DNA of 64,000 nt from Gonium pectorale. Its lineage: Eukaryota > Chlorophyta > Chlorophyceae > Chlamydomonadales > Volvocaceae. Positions 35,201-48,479 of this stretch are shown in pieces. The translations under genes and the position numbers were made by a program. The stretch is taken from assembly GCA_001584585.1 (NCBI GenBank), contig LSYV01000034.1, positions 1,137,734-1,201,733 of the forward strand. Direction: 5' to 3'. Within the stretch, counting starts at the first letter, position 1. Each line of letters starts with the position of its first letter. The notes below the pieces were generated by a model that was not told where the DNA came from, searched no databases, and saw nothing but the letters and a program-made list of their open reading frames with translations.

Positions 35201-36606
35201 TGGGGCAATGTGTATGCGGCGCACCATGCGTTTGCGTCGGATGCCGGGATTTACTGGTGTGAAGGGGTAGGCTTCGCCTTGGGTCTGCGCAGGGCATTTT
35301 GGTGCATTCTGCTGCCAGGTGAACCGTCGAACGAGCTGCCAAATGACGTGCGCCGCAGGTCGGTGACTGCCCTCCACAACGCCGCTGAGATGGACATGCT
35401 GGAGGCGGACCAGCGCCGCATGAACCTGCTGGCCGCTGCCAAGGAGGTGCGCAGGCCGTCCGGACTGATTGACCCGACTCGTCCATTCATTTCGGGCGGA
35501 TTTCGCATCGTGTGCTTCAGTGATGCTACGTGCTGGCGTGCATGACGTTTCAGACAGACACTAACTCTGCTCATCTTGACCGTTGCCGCAGGAGCGGAAG
35601 AAGGTGCGCGAGCGCAAGAAGAAGGCCTACGAGGAGCTGGTCAGGGCGGCCAAGGCTGAGGACCGTGCCCCGCCTCCTCCGGATCCGGACATGGACGCGC
35701 CGCTGGTTGCCGGTGGGTGCTTGGGGGCTGGCCGCGCCTTGGCCTGCAGCACCAAACCCGTCAAAGATGTAGGCGGGGACGGTGATTGTTGGAGCTCGCT
35801 GCGGCACTCTGCCGCAAGGCGTTGTCGGTGCGACGAGAGGCTCTAATCGCGGTGGTTGTTCTGTACGTCCTGCGTGGAGTAGAGCCGTTTCCCACATCCC
35901 GGCTCCACGGTTTCGGTTTCTCGCCGCCTCGCCTACCCTTATCTGACGCTTTCGGTAAGCCCCCTTCCGCTCCCGCGCTGTAGGCAAGGCGGAGAAGCTG
36001 CTACTGGAGTCGCTGCAGGGCGACGGCTTTGCCATGAACAACGAGGAGAAGAAGGAGATTGCGGAGATGTACAAAAACCCCGCGTTCAAGGTAGGGCTGT
36101 GCCCCAGGGTTGCTCGAGCTTGTCGGCTACGGCATGTGCCGTGCTGCCTTCCCATTCTTGCATGCTCGTCCTTCAGGCCCCCTCCTGCCCTTTGTAATTG
36201 GCAGTCGGCAAGCTTGCTCTCCCGCACCACTGAGCCCGCTGGATGTATGGAAACCGCACGCCTATCTCACGGTCTGCCACGAACTACTGGAAGCACTGTT
36301 AATTGCTCTTGAGCAACCATCTGACCGTCTCGGCTACAGGTCCAACTAGACGACGTGGAGCGGCTCGCCAAGCTGGCGGCCGAGGTGCAGTCTCGCCTGC
36401 CGCGCCTAAACGAGTGGGTGACGCTGTACGCGGCATACCGCCGCGAGACCCACCGCCGCAAGCTGCGCGGCGAGACGGACATGCCGCCGCCGCCCAAGAT
36501 GCCCGAGGACCTGACCATCTTTGACGAAGACCCCAACCTGGTGGACAGTGACGACGAGGCGTCCTCGCAGCAGGGCGCCGCCACGACCGCCAAGGCTGCG
36601 CCATAG
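26213..36606 (+). CDS. OSCA/CSC1/TMEM63-family cation channel, copy A
   Basis: 27 exons: 26213-26340, 26595-26740, 27113-27210, 27574-27765, 28226-28342, 28576-28683, 28943-29139, 29331-29682, 30276-30431, 31041-31169, 31415-31492, 31677-31748, 31900-31944, 32137-32204, 32429-32578, 32784-32841, 33097-33193, 33368-33492, 33691-33741, 33901-33999, 34191-34361, 34687-34821, 34987-35144, 35359-35446, 35592-35712, 35984-36090, 36340-36606. They join in frame to 1170 aa. RSN1_TM: membrane segments near residues 8-32, 92-113 and 170-188. The cytosolic PHM7-type domain begins at 189 (HTVLVTDIP near 218) and resumes with [10 protein letters not shown] and [10 protein letters not shown]. The 7TM pore module runs from [19 protein letters not shown] (680) to [11 protein letters not shown] (977). 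A charged, acidic tail follows. Family members are mechanically or osmotically gated Ca2+-permeable channels or lipid scramblases at the plasma membrane. About 270 residues of low-complexity loop (228-498) are unusual. It has one intron (31170-31414) absent from B and C, and a GC-AG intron. Confidence 0.93.
28343..28575 (+). other. GC-AG intron in OSCA copy A
   Basis: The donor is AG|GCGAGT after ...DIPAVSE and the acceptor is TTGCAG before AVSKALKEE. The frame only works with this GC donor; the next GT gives the wrong phase. Copy C has the same GC donor at the homologous position, while copy B has AG|GTGCGA. Confidence 0.8.
30439..30540 (+). repeat. Perfect 51-bp tandem duplication in copy A intron 9
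   Basis: The unit, beginning CGCACCGGAGCAGCG and ending TGTGAGCGCAT, is present twice with no difference, starting 8 bases after the exon 9 donor. Perfect identity suggests a recent event or an assembly duplication. Confidence 0.9.
31170..31414 (+). other. Copy-A-specific intron
   Basis: This intron splits ...EEYNA from VAEQLEDYL in copy A. In B (43812-43606) and C (57081-57287) the same stretch is one 207-nt exon, exactly the summed length of the two copy A exons (129+78). Confidence 0.88.
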
Positions 36607-38643
36607 GCATGGGCTGGCGTGGCGTGCCTGGACGTGGAACGTACTCCGCCTACGGCGCGTGATCGTGGCGGTAGGAGACAGTGATTGGGACCATGGGCGG
36701 CGAGGACAGCGCGATACGGCCTTGAAAGCGGATGACTGGACGTGCGCCAAACCAGCATGGCCGATTCGAGTGTGTGATCGAGGGCTGGCAATTTGCAGTG
36801 ACAGGCAGAGCAGGCGGCGACGGTCGGGATACATATCGTGCGTGTGATTATCGCTGGCGCGCGCGATGAGTCAAGGGGTGTATTGCCATCGCGAACGGCG
36901 GTCCGTGTGCAGTAGTTCCGTGGTATAGGGCGGTCGGCGTTGCGCTTTCTGTATGTAGCCTGTTCATGAAACGCTCTCCCCGTGAGCAGTGGCCACGCCT
37001 GAACGGACAAAGTCGATGTTGATCAGTAGGTGCTCTTGTACCAAAGGAAGTGCCAGCTTGTGGTCTGATGTATGCAGGTGGAAAACGCGGTGGAAAACCG
37101 CTTCAAGATCCTTTGTTTGATTCCCCTGCTGCTCGCATGCAAAGGCGTGTGCCCGGCGCTACGGGCAAGATCGGCTCCTTAGCGTCATGTGCGACTGGTA
37201 CTGTACGACCGTTCGAGCTTTTACTCGTTTGTGAACATAATGAGCTCACCTCGTGAGTGGGAGTGAACTGTGTGCGTGCGCTGCCTAGGGGATCGGACTG
37301 CTCGCTCTCTTCTATCACTCCGCAGGGACCATATCGCATTTGTCTGCTTGCACAGCCGCACAGTGGGCGTTGCGTCGCCCCTTGCGGCGCTAACGTTTTT
37401 TTGTTGTTGGATGTGGTTCCTGTAACAGCTCACCCCAAAGTGCTTGCGTGAACTGCTATGGCGTCCATGCATACCGGGGACGTACCCCTCAACATAGTGC
37501 GCTGAGGCCAAGAGTCACTCACCCGGCCCATTTTACATCTCAGGCAAGGTGCGACTTTTAAGGCAGCGTTGGACTCAGGGGTATTGCGGGTCCCATGATA
37601 TGTTAGCAGGCCGCTACTTGAAGCTGGCTCTCTGCTTACACACTACACACGCTGCTGCAACCTACATACAGAACAGCGCCTCTGTACACAGGCGAGACGT
37701 AGGTATTGCCGCACAAGCCGAACATGACGTGGACACATCTCAAACTTAGACCATGGCGTCCTACTGTACTAAAGCCATTCAGGCGGTTCCTGAATACTAC
37801 GAGGCCCTGGCGTACTACTGACTTGCACGTGAGAAGCTCTTCATGCGGCACCACAGGGGCGCGGGCAGCGCCCGCGGCAGTACAGCAGTCCCCACGGCTG
37901 GTGACGTGTAGCTGAGGAACAGCCACACGGAGAACTTGATTACCGGCACACCGCGGTAGCTATAAGAGCAAAATAACGGCAAACCAAGACGAGAGCACGA
38001 CAACTGCTACCCAATAATGAAGGGGCATGGAACCGGACGGCCCTACTGCGCTTAACAACGGCCTTGAAGCTGCCATGGACCTCTGCGAGGACGCACGGCG
38101 CCCCTCATTCTCGAAGCTGTCCATTATGCGCGTTGGTGCCTTCAGTCGTACGGCGTGAAGCTGGTAACTAACGTCTGGTATACACCGTGCATACTGGCTT
38201 CCTCACACAAGGGGCAGGTGACCACAGCCGCGGCCAACACGTACGCACCGTGCTGCTGTGTTGCACCCGCGCTTCAGCGACACAACGATGGAAACCACTG
38301 CGGCACCTCTGTGGAATTGCGCACACCGTTCGCGTCATAGGCACAGCATACAAACTCGAAATCACGGTCAAGCTCGCGGAAGTATGGGCGAGTCATCCGA
38401 CGCCGATTGCGGACGATCAGTCACAGGCGGCATTATCACGCAATAGCAGGTGTGAAGGGGCAGCCTCCCAGGCGTGCCAGCAGTACCTATACGGCCGTAC
38501 ATCAAGAGTGCGCCACCCACTCTGCCTGGTGAAGCCCAACCCAGCGCTTACCAGGCACATCGAGCACTCCCCGGAGCATACCGCAGTGCCCAGTGGACGC
38601 GTAAGCGCCCTATTGGCCCACAAGATCTGGGTGTTACAAGAAC
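36607..38643. other. Convergent intergenic region between OSCA copies A and B
   Basis: No coding exon was recognised in either strand. It should contain both 3' UTRs. TTACA at 38634-38638 (TGTAA on the minus strand) lies right behind the copy B stop, probably too close to be its only poly(A) signal. Confidence 0.45.
37421..37425 (+). promoter_or_regulatory. Candidate TGTAA poly(A) signal for OSCA copy A
   Basis: TGTAA, the usual volvocine poly(A) signal, lies about 815 bases beyond the copy A stop. It is the first one I noticed downstream; use is inferred. Confidence 0.35.
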
Positions 38644-41600
38644 TTAGCGCTCAGTCTCGTCCTCCCCATCCAGTGGCGGCTTATCATCATACTTCGTGAC
38701 CTCGGGCGGCGGCACCTCCGACACCAGTTGTTCGGCGTCGCACTTCTCCGCAGTGCCCTCCTGGGATTCCGGGTCACGCCGTGTGAGGGCCGCCGGCGCG
38801 GGCTTCTTGCCGGCCTTCTTCAGCTGTGCCAGCCACTCGTTGAGCACGTCGATGCGGGGCAGCACGTCCTTGGCCAGCGCCTCCACCTCCTCCAAATCAT
38901 CCAGGCGAACCTGAAGTGTCCGGATTGATATACTTCGCGTTCGTGGTCCAGATCCGTAATTTGCCGATGCACGGTTTTGGAAAAGGGTGATTCGGCTCCA
39001 CAGCAAAGTCGCCCAGGTAGACGGGGCTACCACTAATGCATGCACGGGCAGGAGTCGGACGTGGCGCGGACGTGCAACGCACGGACGCAGAGGCGCCGTT
39101 GTGGCTAACTGCACGTTCCACAAAGCACACGGGCATTCCAGAATGGGGGTTGAGCAAACGTGGCCGTGCGTGTTAGGCGGGAAAGCGCACCTTGAACGCC
39201 GGGTTTTTGTAGACCCGCGACACCTCGGCCTGCTCCTCGGGCGTCAGGGCGAATGCGTGGCGCTGGTCCTGCAGCACTGCCCGTAGGCGCGCTTCCGAGG
39301 GGCCTGCATGTTCCCGGGCCAGGATGGGCAGTCGTCAACCAGCAGTAGCAGTGGTTCTGATTGAGCACCGCGACGTGGTCCTTGCAGGTGGCACAGCGCG
39401 CTGGCGCAGGCGACAACCTGACAGGTAAAGGGCTAGGAAAGCCTACTTGTCATGCTCAGCTAACCTGAGGCAACGACTTCCCGTCCATACGCGGGCGTGC
39501 CCATGACAGCAGATACGACAGCACGCTGAGAATGCCGCTCCAAGCCTGTTGCACTTACCAACTACGGTAGCCGGCTTCTCCGCGGCCTTGGTGCCTTCAG
39601 TGCCTTCCGTTGTTGCCCCTCCGTCACCCTCCGCCACCTGCTTCACGGGGCGTCTCCGTTCCTGCGCGGTGCAATCCATATCATCACGTGAAACATCGGG
39701 TACACTCCTGCACAGTATATAGCTGGACGACGGATAAAATGCCAAACCCGTAAGTGTCATGAGTGGCACGGCAGAAGTGTCGCATTTCCGCATCTCGCAC
39801 GCAACGACAGCCAGTGGACACGCTGCTTACCCCAAACCCCTACCTTCTTGGCCTCGAGAAAGAGCCTGGTTCGCACGCTGGTTGCCTCCCATGCGTCCAG
39901 CTGCCCAGCGTCGTGGAGTGCTGTGACAGACCTGCACGCACAAATACGACATGGGCTTACATCACATGGAATACGTCTTCAGGTACGCGCCTTTCACATG
40001 AGGAAGCTTAACTGGGTTGACCGTGTACAGACAATTGGGGGATATAAACGGATCAACAGCGGGCTGCACATCTTAAGGCGAGTTGTTTGCCCCGCACTGT
40101 GACAGTCCGGGTATAATGCTGCCGAAGTTAGGCTCCGTCCCAGGTACGTGGACACCGGACCGCGCTCACCAGGGACGGTGTTTCGCCTCCTAGTCGTCTT
40201 TCACACAAAAAAGCAGACACTATGAGCCATGCGTGCCCGACCGCAGCGCAGGCTGCGTCTTACCAGGGCCGGCGGTATGTGTTGAGCGTCCCGATGTGGC
40301 AAATGACGGACAGGATGAGCAGCGGGAAGCCCAGCACCGTGTACGGAAAGGATTTGATGCCCAGCAGCCCCAGCATGGTGAGCTGCATGATATATAAACC
40401 CACCATCACCTGGTTGTACACCTGTACGGCAGTTGAAGAGGGATGTCGAAGGGGAGGTTGCAGGTTTACATAGGGACTAACCTACTGAGGTATTGATTTG
40501 GACAATGAACACCAGAATGCAGAAGCATGACGCACACATATAACTCCTGGCACTCAACTGCCCTTAATGGGCATGCAAGACATGCCAGAGAAGCACATAC
40601 CGTCTGCCATAGCCTTCCGGCGCTCTCGTACTCCCGCCGGAAGACGTAGATGTTGTTGTACGATTCACCGAGGAAGGTGACCAGGAAGTAGGCCAGGGCC
40701 GCTGGGCAGACGATTGGATTGATGCAGGAGAACGTCTGCGTGAAGCACGTGACGGGCGTGAGCACAGACAGATGAAGCCCGTGTTCGTATAAATGAACTT
40801 GAACGGACTTCACGCAAACGTCTCACCAATCCTATGAGGATGGCTATTGTGTGGTCCACCACCGTGGTTCCGTTGTTGGTGTACTGGTACATCCACAGCC
40901 GCTGGCGCGCGCGGGGACTCCCGGCGAAGGTGTGAAGCAGGTAGTAAATGATGAAGCCGACCAGGCGCAGGAAGGAGAGGGCCTTGACGCCCATTCCCTG
41001 CAGGGCGGATTGGATGGGACCAATGGAGTCAAGTGCGCGTGCCACACGCGAACGCTGCACACGGAGCCAGGGCAGGTACAATACCGTAAATGCAAAAATG
41101 ACACCTTGTGGTAAGGCTTTGGTCTGTCTTGGGAAGTGCGCTGCGTCCTTACGTTGGTGAACAGGAATGTGATGAAGAAGGTGGACGTCATGGGAATCGA
41201 CTTGCCCAGCGTGGGGATTACGCCTGTGGGGGACTTGACCCATTGCGTGATCTGCGCGTTCAGGAAGGCCGGGCGGTTTGGCCAACAGCCTCGATCAGTC
41301 CGTGTCAACTTGTTGGCAATGGTTGGTGCAGTGCCGGGGGCATTGGCAGCGTGTGATGGGAGGTGATGTGTGGCTGGCAATGGAAGGCCCAGCGTGCCTT
41401 GGCTCGCGGCCGCACCTGGTTGAAGAAGGAGCCCGCAATGATGTTGCCGAAGAACACCACGATCACCTGGTGGTGGGGAGGGGAGGGGGGCAGCATACAC
41501 ACAAGAGCCCAGTGGAAAACTGAACTTTGAACAAATCATAAGCAGCACTGTGGCTCAGAAGCTGGTCGTGGATCGAGAGCAAACCCGTATTACGGACAGG

Positions 41601-44600
41601 CAACCTTGCCCACCTGGAACAAGAAGTAACGCGAGACGACGCCGAAGTCGATCTCCGAGATGGACATGGTGCCCGAGAGGATAGCCATGTGTCTCAGGAC
41701 GATGGGCACCAAGATCAAGAACAGTTTCAGCGCCAGTCCTGCGGTGACGTCACGTCACGTACGGCAGACGGGAAGCAGGGCGATTCAGGGATCAGAAGGC
41801 ACACACCGCGTGCTCCTCTGGAGCTGGGTCCTACAACAACACCATCACTTTTGCGCTTACGCTCGTCATATGCGTCGTTCCATTTCAACACACCGCGTGC
41901 AAGGCCTACGGGTTACCGCTGCAAAGCAAAGTGCCGTTCAGGAAGGTACTACAGAGGTGCCCGCCGATGTCGCCGTAGCCGCACCCCATGTGCGCGTGTC
42001 CCGGCCGGCAACCCCAGCGAAAGCAGCCCTCTCTGCGCCTACCCTTAATTCACCTGGAACGATCGCCTCGAGGATCTGGCGTATGCCCGGGAGCGTCACG
42101 ATTGTGCCCAGCACTGGGATGTTGGCCAGCTTGGGCACCTCGATCAGGGCCTGCACGGATTGCGCGCCGCTAAGTCCGTCGTACTGTCATGAACTGCTGC
42201 CAGCATGCGCAGCCAGCATGTTATATATCCGCTCAGCGCTTCCGCCATCGTCACTTGCGCCCACGCGCAATCCGCAAAGACAGGGGACTGCGACATACCG
42301 TGACGCCGCAGCACTGATGCCCAGATCGCGAGTAAACCCACGCACCTGGATGGCCGTGACAGGTATCATGAAGAATAGCGTCATGGCCCAAAAGGCGGCC
42401 CACCTGTGCGGGAGGAAACCCGGGACAGGCGTGTACCCTTCAAGTGTACCCGTGCTTGCGCGGCTCTATATGTAGCCGAAGGAGCAATGCAGCGAGATCA
42501 AACGTGTATATCCAACAGCACGTCAGAACAGCCCTCTTGCAGATTGCATGAAGAGATTGTCGTAGTCTGTTCCTCACAGGATGTACAGGCGGCCGGTCTT
42601 CATGGGCGTCGTCATGCCGAGGTTCTTCCAGACCACCTCGAACGGCGCGGGCGCGACGTGCACGCGCCAGTTGTTTACGTCGTGAGAGTGCAGCGTGTTT
42701 GCGCCCACCGCCTGGGCGGTACGCGTGCTGCGGGCGGGTGGTCGCAAAGCGTATCATTGGAACCGGAGTTACTACTTACTAGCAGCAGCGCCGTTTACAT
42801 ACGATATGAAGACCAAGTGTGCAGCAAGGTAGACAGCGGAGCGCAGCGGAATACGGAGAAATGGTTGCAATGCAGAGCGACGTCAGACAAAGAAGTACGT
42901 ACTTGAAAGTCACGAACGCCGAGGGCACCACCCGCTGCAGTGCGTGCTTCTGCTCCGCGATGATCCGCTCCTGGAAGCGCACGGCGCGAGCATGCAAATC
43001 AAGGGGTGGAAGCAGTGGCGGGGCGCACGTGTCCACCTAGCATCTGCCAACACACCGAGCGCAGACGCAGTTATGTCCCATTGAAGGACGGTAGCGTAGC
43101 ACTCACCCGCAGGTACTTGAGCCGCTTGATCCAAAAGTCGACAGCGTCGACCTGCTCACCAATCGCAGGAGCCGTCAGCAGGTCTCACGCTTCATTCATA
43201 AGCATATGTCCTAGTCAACCCAACATTAGTTAGGAGGGCGGAGACTGCTTTGACACGGTCAGCTTGTAAGAGCGCGCGTGAAAGGGCTTTCAAAATGACC
43301 CGCGGGTCGTGAGTATGCCGCCGACACAGTGGTCAACCAGCGGTTGCGCATTTCTCACCTTCTTGAAAAATCGAGTACCTAGAGTCTCCTTGCCCCAATC
43401 GCCGTATGTGGCACCGAGGACGGTCAGCTGCAATCATTCAGGATGACGCGGGGTTAGCATTTCTGCACAACATGGGGAACCAGCGCTGCCAAATACCCTC
43501 GCCTCGGAAGCTAGCAATGCACGTAATGGCTGAAACCTTGGTGGCACAATGTCCACAGAAGCACCTAACCCACGCAGTGGCAGCACACATCGACTGCTCA
43601 CACACCGTCTTATGTGCCACCCCCTTGCGCAGCCGGAGCCTGAGCTGCAGCATGTCCAGGTAGTCCTCCAGCTTCATGCGGAGCTTGTCGTACTCAGCCA
43701 CTAGCGGCTCCAGTTCCGCGGTGTTGGGAACCAGGTTCACGGCCGCTACCTGCTGCGGCGAGTACATCATGATGAACTCGCGCGTCACCATCTCCTCGGG
43801 CGTCAGGCCAGACTGCGATGGGTGAGAAGAACGTTAGACACAAAGCAACCACACAAGGTGCTGATCAGGGGCTCGCTCACGACAGGTCCCGACACAGTCC
43901 AAAGGCCAAAGGTGTTGAGTTCGCACGTATGCTAGCTGCGGTATGCAATTGAGCCGCGCGGCTGTTGCCTGCCGCTGGAAACGGTATGCACCTTTAAGTG
44001 CTGCTTGGCCTGGTAGACGGAGTCGAGGCGCTCGTCCTTCAGGTCGTACTTGAAGCGTTTGGTCTTGCGACGGTTGAGGGTCGTCTCTGGCTCTTTCTCA
44101 GCTGCGTCGGCAGCGCCGGGACCGGCGGTGCCCTCGGGATCGTCCTCCTCCGGCTGAATGGTCTGCGCAAAACGGTCCGGCTGGGCTAAACGTGCGAGAC
44201 TCCGGCGCGCACGGTGCGGTGTTGCAGGGGCGAACAAACCCGGTAGTTATAAATCGGACCAAACACCCTTCTCCCGCAGTTTCGGCAAGCTGCATGGCGC
44301 ACGCGCTTTAGCATTGAGCGCTCAGGCACAACACATGGACGTCCAACAGACACTGCCTCGCAGGGGTGTCACAACACCCGTACCTATAATGCGGATGCCG
44401 CGCCCCCAGTGCTCCAGTCCCAAGCTTTTCACGCTACGTACCTGCAGTACGCTCAGCATCTCCTCGCCGGTCATGTCGCCCGGCGGCTTCTCCGGCTCAG
44501 CAATCTTGTCAGTGTCGGCCTCTCTTTCTGGCGAAGGTGCCGCCGTGGCTCCATTCGTGTCCTTGGCCTGTGAGGATTCCGGCTCGGGAGCCGATGCTGA

Positions 44601-47487
44601 CGCCGGACTTGACGCAGCCTTCACGCTGGTCACATCAGCTGGCGCTCGAGCTGCTGCGGATCCGTAAGAAGACTGGTTGGCGAGTGGGCTGTCGCGGGCC
44701 CTGGATTCCGCCCTTATGTCCGGGATTGTGTCGATGTCCCCGGAGTCCTCAGGACTCCGCGTCTTTGAGCTCCCCGCCTCAGCCACCGGTCCGGGCCACC
44801 CCCGGGTGAGTTCGCTTTTCGCCTCCGCCGCGCCGCTCCGCGATCCTGCCCGCAGCGGGTGGGGTGCGGCCTGGCCAGCGGCAACCGCGACCTGGTCAAG
44901 CAATCCCGGGACCGGAGCGGCTCCCGTCTCAACGCCAGCGTCGTTCCCAGCTCCGTCTGCTGACGGTTGATCAGGCCTCTCTCCGAAAGGGGTCGCAGAT
45001 AGCGCACGGCCGCTAGCCGAGGGGCCGGCGGCAAGGGCCCTCTTTGCCGGCAAGGGCTGAGGCCTGCAGCCATTTGTTGGCACGCAATGTGCAAAGGCAA
45101 ATGAGCGAGTACGCCGAGAGCGGCACCATGCTATACCGTGCATATCGACAGTAGTGACAATGTATGCAAGCGGCCGTCGGCAAAGACCTGCCGAGCTCTA
45201 ATCTGAAGTGCCGTACATCCATGTAGCGCCCGTTGCGGGGCCACTCACTCTGAGGGAGATGCAGGTGGCAATCCCAGCCTGTAGCGCTGCGGCAGAGGAG
45301 GTAGTGCAGACTTCCTCAACTCCTCAGAGCCCTCAGCTACAGGACCGGCCTTACCGGTCGCCGGATCACTCGAAGCCTGTGGAGGGACGCGAGCATTTGT
45401 GTGTGAAGGTGCACTTGAGTGTACTTCCGAATCGGGACCTCGGCTTCCACCGCTGATCCAAGGAACCTCACTTTCAGGTTTTGCTAGGTTGCCATCAAAT
45501 ATGCAAGCTGGCCCTCAGAAACAATGATTAAAACTGGTACAAAGCAGAGTATGTCAGTACATTCTTGCCTTGCACACCACACGTGCAGCCCCTTGGCAAC
45601 TTGCCAGCTCATGCTGGGTCCCGTGCTCGAGGCGCAAACGAGGAACATGTCGTGAGGGCTGAGGCAGATGGAAATGCGCGCGAGAAGCGTTCGAACGCGC
45701 AAGGTGTCATTGCCCCCCTGCATCGCCACACCTGTGCCTCCACGTCACTATGGATTGCATTCTTGCTGACGTTTCTGCCGTTTCCAGCCTTTTTTGCCTT
45801 CTTCTCCTCCTGCTGCGCCTTCCGCACTGTCTTGCGCGCTTCTCTGGCCGCCTTGCGTGCCTCCTTCTTGGCCTTCGCGACGTGCTGCGGGAACACGAAC
45901 GGAGCCACCGCGGCAAGGGAAGGCAACCGGGACGTTGCGGCAGGGGGGAGTGCTCAAAGCTGGCAATGGCAGCTCGGCACGCACCCGGTGTAGTACGGGT
46001 AGGCCCGTTAGGACATACAGCATATGGGGCCGCAAACATGTCTGGGTCTCGCACCTGGCTGATAGCCGGGATGTCCGTCACCAGAACCGTGTGCGAGGGC
46101 CCTCCGCGTTTGCCGTTGCCCAGGAACATGAGGCGGAGCAGCACCGACTCCCGGTTGAACCGGTTCAGAAGCTGAATCAACGTACGGGGGGCTATCGCGT
46201 CAGCGCGGGTTGCTTGAAAAGGAATTTGCCGTCACATCGGTGAGAGTGCGATACCTAGAGGGTGCGAGCCATGTGTCATGCACCATGCCATGCAACATGC
46301 CAGTATTACGTACCCAGAGTGTGAAGAGCACGACGAAGTACATGCAGACCAGGTGCGCCCACATTTTGGGGCTCCGCGCCGAGACGTTGGAAAGCGAGTA
46401 GCGGTCAAAGTCCGTAAACTTGTACTCCTGGCTAGTGCTGTTGTTGGTCTCCTGCGGCACGTGTAACGAGTCACATGCGATACGGTAATTCGGTTATCTT
46501 TGCAGTGCACGGCACCAGAGGATATAGCGTGCCTGGGGCCATGCGCTCTGCGGAGCGCATCCTCGCTGGGTCAGATGCATGCGAGAGCAAAACACTTGCG
46601 ATCGTTTTGCTGATGAAGAATGTCATGCCGAATTGCAGCCCGCCAACTGACTGGCCCATGACTTGGGTCCCGAGATTGAAGGCTCGGGTGCACTCACCTG
46701 CTCATGCAGCAGCCTGTTCACCTCGCTGCTGGTCAGATTGATTGGCAGGATGATGGCAACACACCCGATTGAGAGGACCGTAAATAGGTACAGGCCTGCG
46801 TGGCCCGTTACGGAGGCCAGTTGCAGCCATCACATGATTTGGCTGTTAGCTCCACCACTCAAGCAAAGATGGCGAGTTCAGCAAGCCTGGGAAGTGACTT
46901 GACCCTATCGTAGCACTCGAGTTGAGGGAATCCCAAGCGCGCGTACACAATAGATGAGTAGACATCGGCTCACCAAATCGCAGGATGCGCAGGTACATGG
47001 CGCAGTCCAGCCCGGCCTCGTCAATGATGTCCTCCTCCTTATACGTCAGGACGGGCCAGATCCAGCTGTGGAGTTTGTTCGCTAAACGCTTGGGCTTTAG
47101 GTCCAAGTCCCTAGCATACCTGCACACCCATGGACCTCATGGACATTACCAGGTTGCGTAAACTTATGAAACGTCGTCACTTATGCAATATGTGTTGAAG
47201 AATCCTGAAAGCGGGCTTGGCAATGGCACAGCGACGTCGTGCGTCTCCTAGCAGCCAGTTGTGAGGCTGGGTGTTCCGGCAGACATGCCAACATTTGAGA
47301 TGCCGTCGATAATGCCGGTAAACGAGGACCCCCCTGCAGGTGGCCCATGTTTGCCTTACCGCCTGGGAGCAAAGAAGCGCCGGCACCATGCATGCGGACG
47401 GACCACACTGAAGCCGAAGAAGCAACATGCCGCGATGATGAGGTTGAGCGTGAACGAGCTAAGAACGGCTGCAGAGCCGGCCGCCAT
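38644..47487 (-). CDS. OSCA/CSC1/TMEM63-family cation channel, copy B
   Basis: 26 minus-strand exons: 47487-47360, 47119-46974, 46795-46698, 46451-46314, 46171-46055, 45884-45732, 45376-45249, 45063-44442, 44162-43992, 43812-43606, 43427-43359, 43151-43107, 42970-42903, 42727-42578, 42403-42346, 42150-42054, 41738-41614, 41466-41416, 41251-41153, 40997-40827, 40735-40601, 40421-40264, 39931-39844, 39661-39559, 39303-39191, 38910-38644. In frame, 1234 aa. Domain order is as in copy A: three N-terminal membrane segments, a cytosolic domain from [10 protein letters not shown] (210), and a 7TM module from [14 protein letters not shown] to [11 protein letters not shown]. Exon 8 is 622 nt, against 352 in A and 403 in C, and encodes a Pro/Ala/Ser/Glu-rich loop; exon 6 is highly basic ([19 protein letters not shown]). 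The start [16 protein letters not shown] is shared with C, its closest relative here. The exon 7 acceptor was chosen from alternatives by phase and polypyrimidine tract. No disabling change seen. Confidence 0.92.
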
Positions 47488-48099
47488 GCTGTAACGCTGC
47501 CTTGGCGCTGCGGCTCAGGCGTGCGGAAACGACGGCCAACCGACCCGGGGGCCCCAGCGAGCCCGCTGCCCAGAAGTAGTCCGCTCACGAACTACCAGGA
47601 GTTCGCCACTCCAAGCTGCAAGAGCCTGCCTAGCACGCCCAAAGAAGGCGTTTGTCGAAGCTGTCAAACGGTTAAGCAGTGGCGGGTGACAGTCATCTCT
47701 GCGGTCTGAGAGCTGACAGTATCGCACTCTAAACGAGCGAACAGCGCGCGCTGTCACTCCCGGATACTCGCGCTCCTTGCAACGTCCGCCGGCTAATCAA
47801 AAATCGCGATTGTAGCGTCATTTCTCTCTGTGTTTCCTTCTACGCTGTGAGCCGTCGAGTGGGTTCGGCAGTGATACAGCACCAATAGCTTTGCGTGAAG
47901 TACTTTCGACGAAGTGAGTCAATTCAGCTTGAGTTTTTGATACATGATTGATGTTGCTTTCATCTTTTGGTGGCGCGTCTGGTCCGCCCGCCCGTACGGG
48001 AAGCTCGTACGGAATCGCCAAGCCGCGGGCTTCCGTTGAGAGGTCAAATCAACGTACATTGGTTACTTTTGGAAGCAAAATCACGCCAAACAGGATGGC
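47488..48099. other. Upstream region of OSCA copy B
   Basis: Probable promoter and leader of copy B, ending where the inverted-repeat element begins. No conserved motif shared with the copy C upstream region was noticed by eye. Confidence 0.4.
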
Positions 48100-48430
48100 G
48101 TCGACCCTAAACTTGCCCCATCCTGAACGGTTGGTACGGGACGGGGGATGCCTCCTCTCGCACCGTAGTTTCTTCCTTAGTATGCCTCCTTTGACCAAGC
48201 TGTAACATGGTGGCTTGAAAGTAGAGACGGCAGAACATCCCTGTGGAAATGCCGAATCCTGCACTCAATTTCACGCTACGGTTCGCATCAAAAGATGTCA
48301 GTGAACGGTTGCTTTGAAATTTATGCGTGTTCGGGCGGAGCGCCTCGCCGACGAGGCATGCGGGCATGCAGCTGGTCCCCCAAACCCGTGAAGGCTGCCG
48401 AGCCACGCAAGAGCAGGCTTCCCTTGATAG
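48100..48430 (+). repeat. Inverted repeat arm 1
   Basis: Runs from GTCGACCCTAAACTTG to GCAAGAGCAGGCTTCCC. It is the reverse complement of 51087-51429. The arms are much more alike than the introns of OSCA copies B and C, so they are younger than that duplication. Confidence 0.85.
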
Positions 48431-48479
48431 ACATGGATTCGCTCTGCCGCTGGCATGGCGCACGCATCTACCACACCGT